A stretch of DNA of 9,389 nt, from assembly GCA_016291275.1 (NCBI GenBank), contig JAEEWY010000048.1, forward strand, positions 1 through 9,389. The letters run 5' to 3'. The notes beneath the pieces were generated by a model, which saw nothing but the letters and a program-made list of their open reading frames with translations, had not been told where the DNA came from and did no database searches. The position numbers and the translations under genes are program-made. This stretch comes from Methanobrevibacter sp. (GTDB lineage: Archaea; Methanobacteriota; Methanobacteria; Methanobacteriales; Methanobacteriaceae). The first letter of the stretch is position 1. Every line of letters begins with the position of its first letter. Positions 7,119-9,389 of this stretch are shown piece by piece.

Positions 7119-7130
7119 AATATTATAAAA
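7119..7130 (-). promoter_or_regulatory. Candidate TATA box of mcm
   Basis: Minus-strand TTTTATAATATT, centred about 27 bases upstream of the MCM ATG at 7097. At the usual archaeal spacing, transcription would start within a few bases of the ATG. That fits the lack of a ribosome site. Confidence 0.5.
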
Positions 7131-7268
7131 GTTTAATTAATTTTTTAATTTTTCATTAAAATCGCTTTGAAAAATTGTTATGATTTCGTTATAATTTTTT
7201 ATGAAAATTGATAGTTTTATTTGTAAAATTGTCTTAATTTCATTAAAATCTTAAAATAAATTGATAAT

Positions 7269-7277
7269 TTTAAATAT
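7269..7277 (+). promoter_or_regulatory. Candidate TATA box of the 143-aa gene
   Basis: TTTAAATAT lies about 65 bases before the ATG at 7338. Transcription would start near 7300, leaving a leader of about 38 bases that contains the GGTGA ribosome site. The second repeat copy (7258-7272) overlaps it. Confidence 0.35.
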
Positions 7278-7328
7278 GTGTAAACTTAAAAGTATTAATA
7301 ATGCTATTTACTTTTTAAATAATATTAT

Positions 7329-7333
7329 GGTGA
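7329..7333 (+). promoter_or_regulatory. Ribosome binding site of the 143-aa gene
   Basis: GGTGA, four bases before the ATG at 7338, complementary to the archaeal 16S 3' end. It supports both the gene and its start. Confidence 0.6.
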
Positions 7334-7337
7334 ATTT

Positions 7338-7769
7338 ATGAGAAAATCAAGATTGAGTCTATTCAAATCAACTTCTATGTTAATTTCTGTTTTAGGAGTG
7401 ATAATGATTATAGCTACTGTTGCTGCAGTTGCTTATGTTGGTTTTAGCGTAGTTTCTTCTAGTTTAACTGGAGGAATTTCTTCAGGTACTCAATATGACC
7501 AGTTAGCTGAATTGAAGAATAATTATTCTAATTTGGAAGTTCAATATAATGAAACTGGTAATAAGATTTATATGATGAACAATATCACTTTAGAAAGAGA
7601 ATATGTGAATGCCCAAGTGGAACTTGTAAGAGTTAAAAATGATATAAGTGATGTTGAGAGTGCATTATCTATGGGTAAACCAGCTTCAGAAGTTGATAAA
7701 AGATTACAACTAGCAAGAGACGATTTAAAAATAGCTCAAGAAGCTTATAACAGTTTATCAGTTAAATAA
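7338..7769 (+). CDS. Small membrane-anchored, probably surface-exposed helical protein, function unknown
   Basis: I do not recognise this family. The 143 residues begin with a basic stretch (MRKSRLSLFK) and a single hydrophobic segment at about 14-38 (MLISVLG to VGFSVV). This suggests an uncleaved signal anchor with the rest outside the membrane, under the cell wall. After a Ser/Gly linker (40-50) the protein looks almost wholly helical. A long heptad-like helix at about 52-111 and a shorter one at 117-141 are joined by MGKPAS, as in an antiparallel helical hairpin. Three N-glycosylation sequons (N62, N71, N82) sit about ten residues apart on the first helix, and there is no cysteine. Guesses such as a wall-spacer or scaffold protein would be speculation. 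It is monocistronic, with its own ribosome site, divergent from mcm and followed by an unusual T-tract repeat array. Confidence 0.8.
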   Translation: MRKSRLSLFKSTSMLISVLGVIMIIATVAAVAYVGFSVVSSSLTGGISSGTQYDQLAELKNNYSNLEVQYNETGNKIYMMNNITLEREYVNAQVELVRVKNDISDVESALSMGKPASEVDKRLQLARDDLKIAQEAYNSLSVK

Positions 7770-7780
7770 ATTTTTTATTT

Positions 7781-7860
7781 AACTTTCTTTTTTTATTTTT
7801 TAGTTTTATTTTTTATTTTTTAGTTTTATTTTTTATTTTTTAGTTTTAGTTTTTTTAGAT
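7781..7860. repeat. 20-bp T-rich tandem repeat
   Basis: The unit TAGTTTTATTTTTTATTTTT occurs twice perfectly (7801-7820 and 7821-7840). It is flanked by a degenerate copy on each side (7781-7800, 16 of 20 matching; 7841-7860, 15 of 20). The decay outward from two perfect central copies fits repeat growth by slippage or unequal pairing. Confidence 0.8.
7783..7860 (+). terminator. Tandem T-tract array terminating the 143-aa gene
   Basis: Starting about 15 bases after the stop codon, the plus strand holds a long series of T runs broken by single A, AG or C. Oligo-T on the coding strand is the standard archaeal termination signal, and several tracts in a row would give stepwise release. The array covers the 20-bp tandem repeat described separately. 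Confidence 0.6.
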
Positions 7861-7873
7861 TTTTTATATTTTT

Positions 7874-7923
7874 AATAGTTTAATAGCTATTTTTTTACTA
7901 TTTAAACTATTTAAACTATTTTT
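7874..7923. repeat. 9-bp direct repeats with alternative hairpin arms
   Basis: ACTATTTAA is repeated head to tail from 7897 (two perfect copies, then ACTATTTTT ending at 7923). The 10-mer TTAAACTATT therefore occurs at 7902-7911 and 7911-7920. Both are exact reverse complements of AATAGTTTAA at 7874-7883, so one left arm can pair with either right arm. The palindrome AATAGCTATT lies at 7882-7891. The region sits between two converging genes. Confidence 0.65.
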
Positions 7924-7952
7924 AAAAATTTTTAACTATTTTGATATTATAC

Positions 7953-8579
7953 TTATTTTTTCTTTTTAGGTCCTTTTCTATAGCCTAAACCTACAATATA
8001 CATTTCCTTGCTTTTTTGTCTTGAGGATGGAGGTTTAGTTGATTTGACCTTTCTGAAATCGTATTTTATGCTGTCTAAAAGACGTTTGTATTCTGATCCT
8101 TGAAATGCCTTTATCACTAGATTTCCTTCGGTTTCAAGGATGTTGTCTGCAATTTTGAATACTGTTTCAACAAGATCTACAGACCTTAAATGGTCGAGGT
8201 CTTTCACTCCAGTCAATGAAGGTGCAGCATCTGACATTAGAACCTTCACTTTACCGTTTGTCAATTCCATTATCTTTTCCTGAACAATCTCTTTTGTGAA
8301 GTCCCCTCTAATTCCATAATAATTAGGTTCGTGGAATGGCTTGATTCTATTTAAATCGACTCCTACAACGATTCCCTCTTCACCTACCTTTTCCAATGCC
8401 ACCTGGGACCATCCACCTGGGGCAGCACCTAAGTCCACTACAGTGTCCCCTTCCTTAATGATCTTGTATTTCTTATCAAGTTGCTTAAGCTTATATGATG
8501 CTCTTGAACGATACTCTTCACTTTTAGCTCTTTTGTAATAAGGGTCATTCTTCTTTTCCACTTGCCATCTGCTTCCCAT
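7953..8579 (-). CDS. rlmE: RlmE/FtsJ-family RNA 2'-O-methyltransferase
   Basis: This SAM-dependent Rossmann-fold methyltransferase adds a 2'-O-methyl group to RNA. In E. coli the family member RlmE modifies U2552 in the 23S rRNA A-loop, and the archaeal target is inferred to be equivalent. From the ATG at 8579 the protein is 208 residues, the family length. The SAM motif is VDLGAAPGGWSQ at 48-59, with the acidic residue D75 after the next strand. The catalytic K-D-K-E tetrad is complete: K30 (SYKL), D117 (SDAAPS), K157 (VIKAFQG) and E192 (SKEMYIV). The C-terminus is a lysine tail (GPKKKK). An in-frame start at 8618 would add 13 very basic residues overlapping the phosphoesterase gene; the GAGGGAT site four bases before 8579 argues against it. 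One base separates it from the upstream phosphoesterase stop, so translation is probably coupled. Confidence 0.95.
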   Translation of the reverse strand: MGSRWQVEKKNDPYYKRAKSEEYRSRASYKLKQLDKKYKIIKEGDTVVDLGAAPGGWSQVALEKVGEEGIVVGVDLNRIKPFHEPNYYGIRGDFTKEIVQEKIMELTNGKVKVLMSDAAPSLTGVKDLDHLRSVDLVETVFKIADNILETEGNLVIKAFQGSEYKRLLDSIKYDFRKVKSTKPPSSRQKSKEMYIVGLGYRKGPKKKK

Positions 8580-8580
8580 T

Positions 8581-9132
8581 TTAATCCCTCTTCTTATCCT
8601 TTTTCGCCTTCTCTTCATAAAAATTCAATGCAGAACAGACAGGCCTTCCAGTTTGAATGAATTCTATGCTTATGTCATTGCCGTTTATTTCCATCAATGC
8701 AACTGATGGGTCTGATAATCTTGGGTTTGTTGGACTTCCCGGATTTACTAAAATGACATTTTTAATCTTTTCAAGTTGTGCAATATGTGAATGTCCACTT
8801 ACGAGAATGTCAACTTCCAATTGCAATGCATGGTAATATAATTGTTGTGTGTCTCCTCTAGGATAAACTTCGCCATGTATTACTCCAATCTTATGGCCTT
8901 CCGCTTCTATGATTTCAGAAGGTGGCAAGTCAATCTCTCCATGAACCCTATCCATATTCCCTTCAACAGCAACTACAGGAGCTATTGTCTCCAATTCATC
9001 AATAACGCTTTGGCTGGTTATGTCTCCTGCATGAATGATCAAGTCAACTCCTTCAAAGGTTTCCAGAACCTTTTCAGGAAGCTTAATTCTCCTATCTGGA
9101 ATATGGGTATCTGATATTAATCCAATCAACAT
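8581..9132 (-). CDS. Calcineurin-like metallophosphoesterase, YfcE/MJ0936 type
   Basis: This is a small two-metal phosphodiesterase of 183 residues, close to the length of its family. The metal-binding motifs are in order: DTH (D8, H10), GD (D37), GNMD (N59), a histidine in IHGE (H86) and GHSH (H114, H116). MJ0936 and E. coli YfcE act on model phosphodiester substrates; the physiological substrate is unknown. Position 88 is glutamate where MJ0936 has HGH, and PRGD follows at 91-94, which may mark a subfamily. The C-terminus ends in a charged tail (EEKAKKDKKRD) whose last codons contain the ribosome site of rlmE. The start at 9132 gives the standard opening LIGLISDTH and has TGTGA just upstream. 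It is the first gene of a two-gene operon with rlmE. Confidence 0.93.
   Translation of the reverse strand: MLIGLISDTHIPDRRIKLPEKVLETFEGVDLIIHAGDITSQSVIDELETIAPVVAVEGNMDRVHGEIDLPPSEIIEAEGHKIGVIHGEVYPRGDTQQLYYHALQLEVDILVSGHSHIAQLEKIKNVILVNPGSPTNPRLSDPSVALMEINGNDISIEFIQTGRPVCSALNFYEEKAKKDKKRD
8584..8590 (-). promoter_or_regulatory. Ribosome binding site of rlmE inside the phosphoesterase gene
   Basis: Minus-strand GAGGGAT lies in the last codons of the upstream gene, four bases before the ATG at 8579. It decides the rlmE start and supports translational coupling of the pair. Confidence 0.65.
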
Positions 9133-9389
9133 ATTTTCACATTAAATAGTAATTTTAAAATAATTATGATGAAATTTATCATCAATATTTTGAAATGATT
9201 TATTCGTTTTCGTCTAACAATAATAATTTTGTTTACTATTGATTATATAGTTTATTAGAAAATTGCTTAGAAGATTGCTGTTTCAGTCCAATCATTTTAA
9301 TTTTCTTCGCACTATTTTAGTTCTATAATATATGAATTAAAATTTAATAATAAAACTTTATAAGTTTATAAAAATATAATATAATTATT
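9133..9389. other. AT-rich intergenic region at the right edge
   Basis: I see no gene in these 257 bases. They must hold the promoter of the phosphoesterase-rlmE pair; a TATA-like TATATAAT on the minus strand near 9242-9249 is one candidate. Two dyads are visible: TGATGA / TCATCA at 9167-9184 (6-bp arms, 6-base centre) and AAACTT / AAGTTT at 9353-9367. The last 25 bases (TTTATAAAAATATAATATA) could be the promoter of a gene to the right of the window. Confidence 0.5.

Larger units (their letters stand above)
7098..7337. other. Divergent intergenic region between mcm and the 143-aa gene
   Basis: These 240 bases contain no supported gene and should hold both outward promoters. There is an exact 13-bp direct repeat TTTCATTAAAATC at 7151-7163 and 7238-7250, with a third degenerate copy at 7184-7196 (10 of 13). 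The sequence AAATTGATARTTTTA occurs at 7205-7219 and 7258-7272 (14 of 15). Together 7184-7219 and 7238-7272 look like two diverged copies of a module of about 36 bases, 53-54 bases apart. No origin-recognition-box-like sequence was seen. Confidence 0.5.

Noticed and set aside
1107..7130. Shared 13-mer TAATATTATAAAA upstream of tmk (1107-1119) and of mcm (7118-7130) as a common replication-gene operator
   Set aside because: The two copies face opposite ways relative to their genes, and a match of this length is about as frequent as expected by chance between two such AT-rich regions.
7098..7337. Replication origin next to mcm
   Set aside because: No origin-recognition-box-like sequence and no Orc1/Cdc6 gene in the window; the repeats present do not resemble known methanogen boxes.
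7781..7923. CRISPR-like array in the repeat-rich gap
   Set aside because: The repeats are 20 and 9 bases long, directly adjacent with no unique spacers, and purely T/A-rich; there are no cas genes.
8580..8618. Longer rlmE start at 8618
   Set aside because: It would overlap the phosphoesterase gene and add a basic stretch not usual for RlmE, while a good ribosome site precedes 8579.
9166..9215. Box C/D guide RNA starting with ATGATGA at 9166
   Set aside because: A perfect C box is present, but no CUGA D box follows at the usual distance, and the match is easily chance in this DNA.
1..9389. Mobile element, prophage or defence island
   Set aside because: No transposase, integrase, terminal repeats, toxin-antitoxin pair or nuclease gene was seen; nearly all genes are conserved core functions.

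Overview
The window looks like chromosomal DNA of a mesophilic methanogenic archaeon of the order Methanobacteriales, most like Methanobrevibacter. The reasons are the very AT-rich sequence, an archaeal MCM helicase almost collinear with the Methanothermobacter enzyme (MTH1770), a short archaeal-type TyrRS, an archaeal aIF2-beta, an archaeal NMD3, and TATA-like promoters combined with Shine-Dalgarno sites of the GGTGA/GAGG type. The genus is inferred from memory of protein families, not from a search.

Layout, left to right. A U32-family protein (minus strand) runs off the left edge at position 1. A divergent intergenic region (953-1203) separates it from thymidylate kinase (plus strand, best start 1204). 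tmk converges on a four-gene minus-strand series. In transcription order this is aIF2-beta (4803-4396), NMD3-like protein (4291-3251), TyrRS (3147-2182) and a 68-residue protein of unknown function (2118-1912). Upstream of that series is MCM (7097-5091, minus), which has its own promoter and a good hairpin plus T-tract terminator. Divergent from MCM is a plus-strand gene for a small membrane-anchored, probably surface-exposed helical protein (7338-7769). Its 3' flank is an unusual tandem array of T-tracts. The minus-strand pair at the right is a YfcE/MJ0936-type metallophosphoesterase (9132-8581) followed after 1 nt by an RlmE/FtsJ 2'-O-methyltransferase (8579-7953). The last 257 bases are AT-rich and hold no gene I can support.

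How the genes fit together. Most of the window is core information processing: replication (MCM, dTTP supply by Tmk), translation initiation (aIF2-beta), 60S/50S-type ribosome factor (NMD3), tRNA charging (TyrRS) and rRNA or tRNA modification (RlmE, possibly U32). I see no defence island, mobile element, CRISPR array, tRNA or rRNA. I did not find an undescribed multi-gene system. The parts least explained are the 143-residue anchored helical protein, the 68-residue protein downstream of TyrRS, and the repeat-rich non-coding stretches at 7098-7337 and 7770-7952.
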